Shown here: piece by piece, positions 47,201-59,058 of the stretch
Position numbering within the stretch: position 1 is the stretch's first letter
How the letters are laid out: each line of letters starts with the position of its first letter
Source of the DNA: Verticillium longisporum
Lineage: Eukaryota; Ascomycota; Sordariomycetes; Glomerellales; Plectosphaerellaceae
Direction of reading: 5' to 3'
Length of the DNA stretch: 64,000 bases
Assembly: GCA_019188255.1 (NCBI GenBank)
Contig: JAETXT010000004.1
Span: 1,736,001-1,800,000 of the forward strand
Notes under the pieces: model-generated
Database searches by the model: none
What the model was told of the DNA's origin: nothing
The model's input: only the letters and a program-made list of their open reading frames with translations
Program-made: the position numbers and the translations under genes

Positions 47201-50019
47201 CAGTGCTACCAGGCAACCAGGTAGCGCCCGTTTCGCACCCGACCCACGAGGTATCGACACCGCACAGAGCACAAGCTGTCAAAGATCAGCACTTCCAGGG
47301 ACCCGGACCACCCTCTGTGCCCAACCCCTTGGAGTCATCACGAATTGTACATCCTAATCAGGCTCTGGCGGTCCGAACTCTTCCAACATGACCCATGACA
47401 AGACACTTTCGAGCGATTCAGTAGGACACCCATCAGACGTCAGACTGTCCGCCGTCAGTTTGGGATGGCAGGCCGCACACAAGCCCCCGTCCAGCAAAAC
47501 TCAATCGGGAAAAACGATACAAGTCTGTTCGCCTCCTGCGCAGTCGTCGATACGCAAGTGCGGCCTTTCAGGTCGCATCAGCACAGGCATTGTCAGGAGT
47601 CCTGCACCCAAGCGAAAGGCGTTGCTGTTCTTCCTGGCCGCTTGAGCAACCCATCGCCAGACCAGTCAGTGATGAAAATCGATAGTGCGAGATGCCAAGA
47701 GTTGCGAGGACAGACATCGAAAGACCCGGCTTCAATCTGCGAGCGACTGGCGACCATGGCATGTGCTTGTTAAAGAGGTTGCGTTTGCCGTGCATCCAAA
47801 TCGGTGGGTGATGCTGGGGGGGGGCATCCCCACCGCAACCCCGCCGTCGGTTGCCCTCAGCGGTTCAAGACCAGCTATCATTGGCTACAACGGCGCTGCA
47901 CAACGCCGCCAGCGGTTGTGACCACACAATGACAGCAGCCAAACATATACAGACCTCCTCATGAGTGGCATACTGGCTTGTCACCTGCATTCACTACTGC
48001 GTCCCAGCAACCAAACAATCACCTCCACGCTAGTCGTCCTGCCACTCAGCTCTCGACGTTGGCTGGAATTATCGAGCTCTCGCGTGGCCAGATGTCCAGC
48101 GGCGATCCGGGCTCAGCCGAAAATCCACAAAGAATGTCCAACATCAGTGATCTCATGTCGTGCAAAATCTTGTGCGAACCACAGACTTGGGTCTCGATGT
48201 TGGTTCATCCAGCCGACTGATTGGACGACGACAGGCAGCCAGGCTGATTGTTGCAATTATAAGGAGCTCAGGGTCAGCGCGCAAGAGCCAGACAAGGCTC
48301 CTACCTTGTCTATCGTAACCTTATTGTGTCACATGACAACCAGACGAATGAGACCTCAAAGTCCTGCAGAGCTGCCCAGTTCATAATCGTCACAATCGGT
48401 CCGTCCAACAGGGCGTCGTGATATGTTGACCGCTACTGTCCTGACTCGTCTCATGGCGGCTCATCCCACCCAGGACCTCGGTACCGGGGCGCAGCTGTTC
48501 CCAGCTCAAGTCGCGACTGTCTTTGTCCCTTCCCCACACTGAAACCCTTCCGTCACTTGATTGCTTTGCTCCAGTCGTGATTCTGATGACAGAGAAATGG
48601 TTGTTGAGCTGTTGCTGGAGTGGGTCGGCTAGGCAGAATGCCTTCGACCTCGGATCAGACGCCACCCGCCCTGATCGCCACGGCTTTTCACGACCTGTGT
48701 AAGGCATGGAGACAGGGTGTGGTCGTCAGCGACTTAATTATCACGACTTCTCAGGTCGCCGTGAGATCTTTTACAAACGAATGCCGATTAGCCGGGGCGG
48801 GGTCCTCGATCTGGACGACCCCCCGCTTGTCGTCTCAAGCATGAAACAGAAAGACAGGGACGTCATCCGAAGCGTCATACTCGAGGGTCCACGGGAACAT
48901 GCTCTTATTTGCTCGGTATTGCTTGGAGACTCTACGATCGTTGCTACTGTCGCGATCTGATGTGACGCATGCACATGGTCCATACTTCATGAGGTTCCTC
49001 ACCTTTGGCATAAGGCCGGTGATGCGAGAAGCTGTGAAGATCATGCGGCGCATGCCAATGTCTATGTCATTATTGAAATGCCACAAATAGAAACTATGCG
49101 CCTGTTACTGTCTGTGTTGTGACCTCTCGATCGCTGTCGCGACTGGTGATCAGGTCGATCTGGACGCTGGAAAGACAAGGAAGAGAGGTGTAGATACCCA
49201 GGATCAGTGTCCATCGTTGTCGGCTCGCCGGCCTCTTGAGTTTCTTGACCAGTTTCAAAAGAAAAACAAAATGCGCCGCAAGAGTTTACGCAAGGAATAC
49301 ATAGGAGTACTGATAGGGATACACTTTATCACTTGAGGAAGAGGAGTTTCTTCGTAAAGAAGGTTTGAAGCACGCCAGAAAAAAGCTTCCGCAATGACGG
49401 GGATGTCTTGACATCAGGTTCTATCGCATGCACAGTGCTTCAAACTGGACTATGATGGTATCTGATGAACACGCTGGTATCAAATCATGTTTGACTTTGG
49501 AATCTGCAGACATGGCTAGGTCTTGGAGTGTCCTTTTGCGAGTGTGAAAGACAGGCAAGTCAGATCAGCATGTGAGAATGTTGAGGATCGCTCATTGGCG
49601 TAGCTGACTGCTGTCTTCTGACGCCTGTTGTCATGAGTTCGAGCAACTGTATAATACATGAACGTCAAGCGTTGAGAGGAGGCCTTTCGCGCAAGAGCAC
49701 AAGCTGCCCTGGACGCGAAGCTTTTGAAGCCTGTTTGTGAACGAAGAGGGTCTGCGTCGCCATATCCAGCAGAAACATATCAGTCTAAATAGAGGTATGC
49801 CAAGATTCTATATGAGATGAGATCAGAAAGAAAACCAAGTGTCCCGGTCAAAATTTTCCCGAGAGGGAGGCTACCGCCATGAATCAGAACAAGCGCCACC
49901 GCAGCGCCAATGGACCGAAGAACTCCTTTCCCCAGGCTGGTCGGCTCGCGCAGCCATCTATGCAGTGAATAGCCGTGATTTACAGAGATATACGAACAAG
50001 CATCGCCCGGCAGCCAGCC
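44291..50019. other. Large gene-poor region
   Basis: About 5.7 kb without any frame I can support. Open frames of 60-150 codons (for example 46951-47391 plus and 47961-48386 plus) have no domain, no splice structure and no codon bias. Palindromic TACC/TAGG pieces occur near 46243-46258 and 46440-46475, and a CT dinucleotide run near 46799-46815. No tRNA fold was found by eye. Confidence 0.5.
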
Positions 50020-50436
50020 TCAAGCTGAGGAGGGAGCGGTGGCCTGTAATGTCGGGCACAGAGGCTTCTTCGTCTTGGGATCCCGCAGCGCCCGCAGCGC
50101 CTCCTCGAGCACGGCGACCTTGGCCCTGACCTCCTCCTCGTCCTTCTCCAGCTTGTCCTCACGCAGCTGGAGCTGCTCGAACCGCGCGTCGAGGTCCTTG
50201 ATGCGCTCGAGGTTGGCGTCCGGCTTCTGCGACGCCTTCCAGTACTCGTAGACGATGAGGCCCATGGCGACGCTCAGGATGAAGGCGTCGCCCACAACGT
50301 CGGCGAACAGGTCGACGGCCTTGTTCTCGGAGAGGGGCCGGAACTTGCGCCGCCAGAGGTTTGTCGCGGGGAACACGCGGAAGTGGCCCTGGCGCACGCC
50401 GAACATGCCTGTCGTGCCCTGCTGGCCTTGCTGACT

Positions 50437-50473
<37 letters not shown>

Positions 50474-50881
50474 GCCTCTATCCGGGCCTGTTCTTCCTTT
50501 TTCCTCCTCTTCTCCTCCTCCTTCTCGATCTCTTCCTTCGTCTTCACGGTCGGGGCCTCGGCTTTTTCCTTCGCTCTTGCTTCGGCGCTGGGATTTCGCA
50601 AGAGGGCGACGTTCAGCCGCATGTTGATCTGGTGTATGGATTGGCCGTAGCGGGCGGCAAACTGGCGGAAGCGCGGGTGCTCGTGGGCTTGGGCCTTGAT
50701 GTGGTTCTAGAGTCGCGCGTCAGCATGGGGTGTGGGGGGCGTCAGGCAGATCGAAGGTCCTCCAGTCCAGGCACCAATTGGGCAGCCTGGAGGCTTTAAC
50801 GTTGGGGAAACGTACGGCACCATATTTGGAGACGTGTCGCACAAGCAGTGCTGCGAGCTTGAAGAGGGGTAGGGGGACCAT
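50020..50881 (-). CDS. OPA3-like mitochondrial protein
   Basis: Two exons, 50881-50816 and 50706-50020, 250 aa. The start MVPLPLFKLAALLVRHVSKY and the following HIKAQAHEHPRFRQFAARYG, QSIHQINMRLNVALL are the OPA3 signature. A charged linker holds a run of eleven glutamines (about 50446-50480). The second conserved block is NLWRRKFRPLSENKAVDLFA then DVVGDAFILSVAMGLIVYEY, with a single hydrophobic helix, followed by a coiled coil (RIKDLDARFEQLQLREDKLE). OPA3 proteins sit in mitochondria and affect lipid handling and morphology; the exact activity is unsettled. The glutamine run splits the domain and is probably species-specific. The intron (109 nt, GTACGT...CTCTAG) falls at the usual early site. 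Confidence 0.9.
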
Positions 50882-51404
50882 GGCGGGGTTGGATTTTCAG
50901 ATCACTTGGTGAAGTGATTGAAGGTGGGAGAGCTCAGAGAGCTATGGGTTGCCCACAGTCTTGGCTCTGGCTGGCTGTGACGCGGGTCGGATGGCCCGTG
51001 CATCGGCCTGTCGCAACACCAATGATCAACTTGAAGCACGAACAAGTCTGTCAGGACACGAACTTACCTGACAGGAGCCGCAGCTTGGGTTTCCGATGTA
51101 CTATGTGGCCGAATAAATGATTCCTGGAAGGTGGAATCATTGATGAAGAGATGACAGCGTAAGAATGTACTTGACAATGAACCTCATCGTGCCGCATGCT
51201 TCGGTTGTCATCTATGTATTGTACCTACCTACCTAGGTAGTCTATTGTATCTCATCTACTATCAAAGTTGTACATATGGGATCATTGATACATCGCTGGC
51301 CGCTCCCATCCCATTAATTAAGCCAAGTCCAAAGAGACACACAAGGTTGCTTGCCAGCGCCACTGCCCCCGAACTCCGTCCTCGTAAGATGATGCTCCAC
51401 GACA
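50882..51404. other. Intergenic region with short TACC/TAGG tract
   Basis: About 520 bp, including TACCTACCTACCTAGGTAG at 51223-51241. It should hold the OPA3-like promoter and the 3' flank of the glycosyltransferase. Confidence 0.5.
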
Positions 51405-52553
51405 TCAGTGGCCGAGGTATGAATCGCTCAGCTCGACGAGGCCCTGTTCGTACATGCGCTTCGCAACAGGATACACGGCGCGCGCGAAATTACTCCTCCT
51501 CTCCAGCACATAGCGCGGCGAAATGTGCTCAAAGCCCTCGACCGTGTGGTTCGACCGGTCCGGCTTAAAGGCGTGCAGCACATAGGTGGACGACCAGTCT
51601 CGCGCCCAGGCCGGGAAGCGCTCGGGGTGGTTGAACCTGTCGAAGAAGCTCTCGTCGTATGAAGGCAGAGTGTCCCCTTGCGTGAAGTTAAGCAAATTGG
51701 ACGGCTCGTCATCGTGTCGGCCGAAGAGGGCATCCGTGTCCTGATTCTCCCAGCTGCCCGGCGCAAACGCGTCGCGCTCCATAATGAGCATCTCGCCCGG
51801 CTCCCTGACGAGGCGCTGGCCGAACTTCGTGAGAACACGGTTGCTGTGCGTGAGCCACCCGCCGTCGTAGGCGAGGTGCATGTCCTCCATCCAGAGGCGG
51901 ACCAGGCGCCCGCCCCGCACCGACATGAAGTAGCCGCAGTTGAGCAAGCCGTGGAGCTCGCGGCCGGCGACGGCGTTGAAGCCGCTGGTGCGGAGGGGCC
52001 GGATATCCCGGAGCGCGTGGACGTCCCAGTCGAGGTAGATGCCGCCGAGGTCGTGGACGGCCTTGACGCGGATAAAGTCGGACTTGTGCTCCATGCCCTG
52101 GATCTCAAAGCCGTTGCCGGCGTGGGTCGGCACGTCGACGGTGTGGATTTCCATGTTGAAGAGGGTGAATATAAGCTTGCTCCACTTGCCGGCCTTGCCT
52201 TCGCGGGCGCGGGCGACTGAGATGCTGTTGGCCTCAAGATTGGTGTGGAGGTAGATGGTCGTTGGGCGCCAGTAAAGCCACGCAGCGTAAATGGAGAGAA
52301 AGTGGCTGAACTGAAAATCAAAGTCTTTCGTGACGTCGGCCAGGATGTAGACAAAGTGGACCTTGTTCGGGATGATCTCAGCCTGCGCGGGTTGCTTGTC
52401 ACTGTAGGTCAAAGATGCGGGTATGTAGGATCTCGCTCCGCGGGACGTGAGCAAGAGGAAGGATATCGCCAGCACGGCGGCAAAGACCGAAGCTGTCCTC
52501 ACGCCAAAGCGACTTCGAGGGAGGAACCTCCCCGAAGAGTCTGGGTCTATCAT
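51405..52553 (-). CDS. Golgi-type glycosyltransferase with DXD motif (GT32-like)
   Basis: Single exon. The frame is open from 52709, but I choose ATG 52553 because it gives the layout expected of a type II Golgi enzyme: a short basic cytosolic tail (PRSRFGVRT), one membrane helix (ASVFAAVLAISFLLLTS) and a lumenal catalytic domain; ATG 52643 is the alternative. The catalytic region includes IIPNKVHFVYILADV near its start, DFIRVKAVHDLGGIYLDWDV with the DXD metal/nucleotide-sugar site (DWD), and GYFMSVRGGRLVRLWMEDM. This is the pattern of the sugar-binding DXD family related to Och1 and alpha-glycosyltransferases. The product of 382 aa is of normal size. Donor and acceptor sugars are unknown. 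An NxT site occurs at LNFTQG. Confidence 0.85.
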   Translation of the reverse strand: MIDPDSSGRFLPRSRFGVRTASVFAAVLAISFLLLTSRGARSYIPASLTYSDKQPAQAEIIPNKVHFVYILADVTKDFDFQFSHFLSIYAAWLYWRPTTIYLHTNLEANSISVARAREGKAGKWSKLIFTLFNMEIHTVDVPTHAGNGFEIQGMEHKSDFIRVKAVHDLGGIYLDWDVHALRDIRPLRTSGFNAVAGRELHGLLNCGYFMSVRGGRLVRLWMEDMHLAYDGGWLTHSNRVLTKFGQRLVREPGEMLIMERDAFAPGSWENQDTDALFGRHDDEPSNLLNFTQGDTLPSYDESFFDRFNHPERFPAWARDWSSTYVLHAFKPDRSNHTVEGFEHISPRYVLERRSNFARAVYPVAKRMYEQGLVELSDSYLGH

Positions 52554-53159
52554 GCTGAAGAGGAGGAGAGGCTCCCAGAAAAGATAGGGCTGCTTGAGGG
52601 GCACTAGCTGACGGGAGGGCAGCGAGCTGCTTTTGTGCGCCATCTCGACAAGCCCCTTGTTGCTGGTGACATGGCTATATGTATGTTTCTTCGTCAGTGG
52701 GGGTATCATATCGAAGTCAGGGGGTTTGAAAAGTTAAAAGCCCGGCATCTTAAAACGGCTATGTATGCCCGAAGTTATAGTAAGAATCTTATTTGCCTCC
52801 AGTGGTGGCCAACGTGTTCTTGTCGCGTCTGAACCAGGAGCGTGGAGGTCCATCTCCGCACGCGCTGCTGTTGGTTTTGGCGTGAAGAAACCAGCCTGCA
52901 AAACGGGATTCTGGCGTTTGGAGGCTCAACTGCCGGCCTGGCGCGCCCGAGAGAATGGTGGTTGCGACATGGTGGTAGTGGTTTGCAATCGACGTCGACG
53001 CTTGCACGAGGACGGCTATTTTCTCTGCCCTTGTAGGCTATTCGCTCTGCCGACGCACTAGACAAGGGTCAAGTTCCAAACACAGCTCCACCACCAAAAT
53101 TAGCTGGGGCAACTATGTACCTCTCCTCGACTCTTGTACCTTTGAGTCACTTAATGGAA

Positions 53160-53540
53160 TAGCGAACCTGCGGTATACGCTATTGTGGCCACGTGACTAT
53201 GGCCACGTGACAGCAGCCTTGGCAGCAGCTGTAGTCACAGAGAGGCACTACGCATCTGCAGTAAAGGAGACGATGGGACCCTCGGTGACGGCCTCGGTGA
53301 CGGCCAGCGGTAAGTCTTTCGGTGAAGGAGGCACCACGATAAAATGAGGCGTTAGCGATGTCTGGAGGGCTTAGAATAGGCGTAATTGGTGGTATTGTTG
53401 CATTTAAGGCTATTAATAATTCAGGGGATAGATAGGGCAATTGTAGAGCTTTAGGTGGCTGCTTGCGTTGCTTTGTTAGCTGGTCATAGCTGGTCTTCAG
53501 CTCGAAATTCCTCGAGAGACTCCTCGAGAGACTCGTGTAT
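53160..53540. repeat. Patch of short tandem duplications, possible transposon remnant
   Basis: GGCCACGTGAC occurs at 53187-53197 and 53201-53211; CTCGGTGACGGC at 53281-53292 and 53293-53304; TAGCTGGTC at 53477-53485 and 53487-53495; CCTCGAGAGACT at 53510-53521 and 53522-53533. AATAGCG and CGCTATT near 53160-53185 form a small inverted repeat. No transposase domain is visible. Confidence 0.5.
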
Positions 53541-53685
53541 ATAGGAGACGAGCAGAGGTATATAGTTGCGGGCAGAGCGAATAGCCTACAAGGGAAGAGA
53601 AAATAGCCGTCCTCCGCTTACACGGAACGCCAAGCGTTGCTGTTTCTGGTGGGGAAGTAGCTAGCGACTTATAGTTCAAGACCAA

Positions 53686-53757
53686 CTTAGGTAAGGTACC
53701 TAGGTACCTACCCACCTTAGGAGCCGTAGGTAGGTACAAGTAGGTAAGGTACATACC
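53686..53757. repeat. Palindromic TACC/TAGG tract
   Basis: TTAGGTAAGGTACCTAGGTA continues into CCTACCCACCTTAGG and then GTAGGTAGGTAC and GTAGGTAAGGTAC. Confidence 0.8.
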
Positions 53758-53984
53758 TATATTTGGCGGATTTGGAGTGCGGCTTAATCTGTTCCCCCCT
53801 TGGATAGATAGGTGGGGTATTGAGGTCTGCTGCCGTAATCGCAACACGTGGACCCTCCGATTGGGCGCTGAAGATTCCGAACTGGGCTGTGCGCGCAAGG
53901 CCTCAGGTGCCTTCAATGCTTCAGGAAACAAGCTCTCTTCTGCTGCTGCTCGGTAGCTACCGGAGACGAGGTGCCGGGTAGAAA

Positions 53985-54026
53985 CCTAGGTATCTTACCT
54001 AGGTACCTACGTAAGGTAGGTAGATA
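53985..54026. repeat. Palindromic TACC/TAGG tract
   Basis: The stretch reads CCTAGGTATCTTACC, TAGGTACCTACG and TAAGGTAGGTAGATA in succession. Confidence 0.8.
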
Positions 54027-55378
54027 TGGCATTCGGGGGTCTGCCTAAAGAGCCGCCCGAATAAACCGCCGTCGTTCGCCCCCTGGCGCTGCACCTGTTC
54101 GTGAGCCCTAGATCATTTGAAGGAAGAAGCTCAAATGGGGTACACTAACCTCGGCGCCGACCACGATTCCTACTGTTGGTTCGAGGGTGTTTCTGTTGGT
54201 GCAAGCCTGTGCATGTCGGCGCTAACGAAGGCTTCACGATCATGGCGCGAGCCAGAGCAGCTCATTTACTTCAAGGTAAGTAGACGACCACGCGTCCGAG
54301 AACCTGCTTTCGCCGCAAGGATGTTCGCTGCTTCCCTCAAGAGGCCGGGTTGACCATGATACCGTTGAGATGAGCATTGCTGCCTTCGAAGACTTTAGCT
54401 TTATCCTGCTGCCTGGGATGCCAAAGTCTCAGGCCCTGATCGTTCCAAATCATGGGCACTTTCACCAATCTAAAGGGGCACTGCCCTCGGACCCCTAGCC
54501 ACCCCCTTAGGACATGTCGTCGAGTCCTACCTATGGTTCAGTTGCTCAACCGCAAAACCTACACCGAAGGCTTCAGAGGACAATTGTGATTCCTCGGTAC
54601 CGACGGGTTTGGCTCAGCACGCCATCATACGGGGTGCTGGCCGCCAACGACAGATGGCGCTGGGACCCCACGATATCCCTTCGCTGGATGGGGCTTCTAC
54701 TTACCTGGTCTGGCCTGCCCCACTAGATACACAGCAGCTTGTACAGCTCGATACGACAGATTACCAGAATGGGATATTCAATTCAAGCTCTGCGAGGGTG
54801 AGACTGCAGTAGAGTGCTGTCCAGAGTTCGTCCCCGATATCTACCCCGTGATCTCACCCCCTGCACTGCTGGCACGGCCCTCTACTAGAGGGTATCGATG
54901 CACAAACCGCAACGGAAACACCTGCGTCCTTATCGCCTCGACGGAGGAAACGCAGGGAACCAAGATCGGGATTTGGTGAGATTGGTAGACTCATTACACA
55001 AGCAATGGGCAGAGAGTGGCAGAGGTACAGGTTGTTGATCAACGAGACGTGAAACATGGAGATTCACGAAGCTGGACACCGCTAGAGTTGGATGCCTACA
55101 AAGGCCCGAGACGGCCAGTCGAACTTCCTGCTGGATATATGTACAACAAGCATTGATGTACCAGATACTATGATTTAATCGAGGACACGATTCATGATAC
55201 TCCGCCATTTTGTTCACTTTCCGATCTGAGCGCAGGTATGTTGCTTGAGGCGCTTGGTGCTTGTACCAGCATACTTTGGGGTCCGGACACCTAAAATGCA
55301 CAACACCCAGACTTGCGCTGCTGTACAGGTCGCGTTGCTTCGAGTATCAAAGATGTCTTTATTCTGAGATGCTTTATT

Positions 55379-55412
55379 AGTACCTACCTTACATACCTAG
55401 GTACCTTATAAG
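55379..55412. repeat. Palindromic TACC/TAGG tract
   Basis: AGTACCTACCTTACATACC is followed directly by TAGGTACCTTATAAG. Confidence 0.75.
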
Positions 55413-55935
55413 CAAGTAAAGGGCCCACAGCTGTTGTCATAAGCCCAGCCGCGGTGAGTGATGCCGTCAGGCCTTGCTTGCTAGGGATGCCCAGGTGGGG
55501 CCAGGTCGGTGAGGAAGGTGCTGCCAACGGGGGTTCCCACAGCAACGACGAGCCAGATCGGGAAATCAACAGCAGCAATATTGTACCACACGCCCTCAAC
55601 TACCCGTCCACATTATTATAGACCTCTTCCCCCAACTCCCACTGTCGAAAGGCTCTTTCGTGCCCCGGATCCGACAATCACGCCAACCCCATTCTCCTCG
55701 GGCGATAACATCATTTAGTCGAGTCGTCAATCTGGAGTGCATCTGTATTCTATACACATGCCCTGCTCAACGAGGTAGGCCACCCCGGTTGGCAGTCACG
55801 ACGCTGCAACCTGCGAAAGCGTGCTGGTGCTGATCACGCGACACCCCATTGCAGAGGACTCCTACCGCATACCATCCCAGGACGACATTAACCGCAGGCT
55901 CGTCCTGACCCGCGACGAAAACAGTGCGTCAGCAC

Positions 55936-58900
55936 ATGATGGCCCATAGATTAATGGCCAAAGGAGGACCCGAGATGGAAGCTTTGTCGCCTAGGGATGC
56001 GAACGCCGGCCGTCAAATGATGAAGACAACCGAACTGAAGGCCAACCCGGTTCCCAACCCGGTGGCAAAGCTCAAGGCAGCACAGGGGAAAGACCATCCT
56101 CCGCCACCGCCCGACACCGTCGTTGAGCCGCCCAGCTCTGACCGCCCCGATGGCGCCGTCTACCAGGTTGGCAAGTTGCTCGGCAAGGGAGGCTTCGCCA
56201 TCTGCCATCAGGGCTACTTGATGCCCGAAAAGAAGAAGTATGCCCTGAAGATTGTGAAGAGCCAGATGCCGAGCAAGATGCAGACGAAGGTCCGTAACGT
56301 CGCTCCTCCCTCGCGTGGGCACCTCACTGACCAGTGTTTGTAGTTCCAAACCGAGTTGCAGATCCACTCCAAGATGAAGCATAGAAACATCGTTCAGTTC
56401 CTGAGGGCCTTCTCCTTCAACGACTGCACCTTTCTCGTTCTCGAACTCTGTCCCTACGGCTCACTCATGGAGATGGTCAAGAAGCGAAAAGGCCTGACTG
56501 AACCTGAAGTTCGCTTCTACTCAATTCAGATTGCCGGCGCCATCAAATACATGCACAGCAAGGGCATCATCCACCGCGACCTCAAGATGGGAAACATCTT
56601 CCTCGACCGCAACATGAACACAAAGGTTGGCGACTTTGGGCTGGCTGCGCTTCTTGTCACGGGCAAGGACATGCACACCATCCGACGCACCACGCTGTGC
56701 GGCACTCCGAACTACATTGCGCCCGAGATCTTGGAGAAGGGAAAGAAGGGACATGACCACATGGTTGATATATGGAGTCTGGGTATCATCATGCAAGTCC
56801 TTCTATCAACGTTCCTAGGATGACGCACATTGCTAACAGAGCACAGGTTCGCCATGCTCACCTCGAAACCTCCCTTTCAGTCCACAAGCACAGATGAAAT
56901 CTATCGCAGAGCGCGAGAGCGCGACTACGAATGGCCGACGATGGAGACAGCAGGCAAGCTTATCAGCTCCGAGGCTAAGGATATTGTCGCCACCATGCTC
57001 GAGGACGCAGACAGAAGACCTGAGCCTGACAGCATCGTTCAACACCCGTTCTTCAGCTGTGGTTATCTGCCTGTAGAGGCCGAAATGACTTCGAAACTCC
57101 TCACATTGCCCCCGGATGCGCCTCACTTTTATGGCAGCCGCATGAGTACCGTGCTCCAAGCCTCAACAATGAGGCATCTCAAAGACATGTGCAGAGAGTG
57201 CGACGTCGGACCCTACGCTCGCCAGCAGGCCATTCATACACAAACTTGGAAGGAGATGGCGGCGGAGGAGAAGTCGGGTCTAACTCCTATGATTCCTCTA
57301 GCGGCACACATCGTGTATCGACCCTTTGACGAATGGCTCAAGGAGCAAAAGTCGTACAAGGCTGGCCTCCTGAGTCACTCAATGGCGCGGGCTGAGAGCA
57401 AGGCCGATGCCCAACTCCCTCTTTCCCAGACTGCCCCAACCGGACTGCTACGCGCACCGCCGCAAAGCTTTGCAGCGCAGCAAAGAGCCCAGGGCCGCCC
57501 TACCACAACAACCGCTGCGATCAGGGCCAAGGCGCAACCCGAAACTCTGTCCGACACGGCCCCGTCCCTTCGCCCAAGGACTGTAAGACAGTATACAGCG
57601 TCCGACACTGAAACAGAGACGGCGCCACCCATTAGACAACCCCAGCAACCTCCACAGAAGCCGACGACAAGCTTGAGAAGAGCACTGCCCAAGACCCAGT
57701 CTGCCTCAGCTATTCCCACGCAGTCAAGCTCGACTCGCAGCAGCTCGCCAACATCGAACCAGAGTGACACATCAAAAGAAAACAATTACTCGACGCTCTT
57801 CAGTGCCTCGGAGCAGCCAACGCCAGTGCTCGGTACTCAGCCGGATGCCATCCTGGAGCGTCTCCAACGTCTTCAGACTGAGCTTGAACGTGCACTGAAT
57901 GCGCGCACCATGGCGATCATCTCAGCCAAAGAGAAGGCACCCCCTCGACCAAAAGTTGTGACCCGTTGGGTGGATTACACAAACAAGTTCGGCCTTGGGT
58001 ACATCCTTGATGATGGGGGTATTGGTTGCATTTTGCGAGACATTCCGACAACAGAGAACGGCAAGACCAGCATGCTGCCCCCAGCTTGCATGCTTATTCG
58101 CAACGCGGAAGAGCACAGCAAGCGCGACCAGGACCTTAGCTACACCGACAGACACCAGCCAGTTCCGCCGCGAGAAGACGTCCACTTCTACGAAAACAAT
58201 GGCGAGGCGGGTCTGAAATGGTACGGCGTTCCTGCTCGGCAATTCCGTGTTCCCGTTGATGAACGGGGTGTTGCGGGAAAGATGCCTCCTGGCCGGGACG
58301 TTTATGAACACAGGAAAAGAGAGAGGGTGATTCTCTGGAAGAAATTTGCGAATTACATGATTGCGTATGGCAGGGATGAATTCGGTCCGGGGCATGACAA
58401 CACGGCAGACCTCTTTGGTTCTCAAGATCCCTCCTCGACTCAACCCACTGATCTGGTGATTTTCTACCAGAGACTTGGCGACGTTGGTTGCTGGGTCTTC
58501 TGCGACGGTCATCTCCAGTTTAACTTCCCCGATCACACAAAGCTCGTCATCAACGCGGCCGGTACATGGTGTCACTTCTGGCACCTCCCACAGGATGCTG
58601 CCGAAAGCCTGGCGAAGACTGGCACTCTTGACCCGAAGAGTCTTGATGAGCGTAGTACTCTCTCGTACCCTCTGCAGACGCTGCTGAACTTCCAAACCAA
58701 GCCATCGGCACGCACCACGACTACGACTCGTCGCCGTCCTGAGATTCCGGCCGACTTGCAGGGCATCCCTGCGGCCAATGATTTCCGCCGCAAGATCCAT
58801 TTCATCAAGGACGTTGTCAAGGAGTGGGTCAGCCACGGTGGACTGGGCAACAGCAGCATGGACCGTGACAACAGGCTGATGTGGGCTGGTCACCGCGAGA

Positions 58901-59058
58901 CGGTGAATGTCAAGATTCCGACCAAGATGACTTGGGTGACGATTGGAGCTCGATGGGGCGATGACAGGCTGTCCGCCTACGTGGACCCGCGTAACCCTAC
59001 GGTGCTGGGCGAAGAAATTGACGAGCCTAAGAGGTTCGCTCGCAGCCACAGCAGCTGA
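55936..59058 (+). CDS. CDC5: Polo-like kinase (Cdc5/Plk1 orthologue)
   Basis: Three exons: 55936-56289, 56344-56792, 56847-59058; 1004 aa from ATG 55936, though an upstream N-terminal exon cannot be excluded. The kinase domain (about 78-335) has GKLLGKGGFAICHQG, ALKIVK, IIHRDLKMGNIF (Asp197), DFGLAA and TLCGTPNYIAPEILEKG. A long Ser/Thr/Pro-rich linker follows. Two polo boxes end the protein: the first from Trp642 (WVDYTNKFGLGYILDDGGIG), the second including HLQFNFPDHTK, where His831 and Lys833 match the phosphopeptide pincer of Plk1, then FIKDVVKEWVSHGG. The kinase drives mitotic entry, mitotic exit and cytokinesis. Intron 2 begins with GCAAGT and ends GCACAG, a GC-AG intron; only this join gives the conserved IIMFAML. 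All catalytic and docking residues are present. Confidence 0.95.

Larger units (their letters stand above)
52710..55935. other. Gene-poor region with tandem duplications and TACC/TAGG tracts
   Basis: About 3.2 kb between the glycosyltransferase and the polo kinase. It contains a patch of short tandem duplications (53160-53540) and three palindromic tracts. No frame is convincing. Upstream non-coding or small N-terminal exons of the kinase gene could lie at the right end, but I cannot define them. Confidence 0.5.

Noticed and set aside
46951..47391. 146-codon open frame in the gene-poor region
   Set aside because: Composition is random-like, overlapping frames exist on both strands, and no motif is visible.
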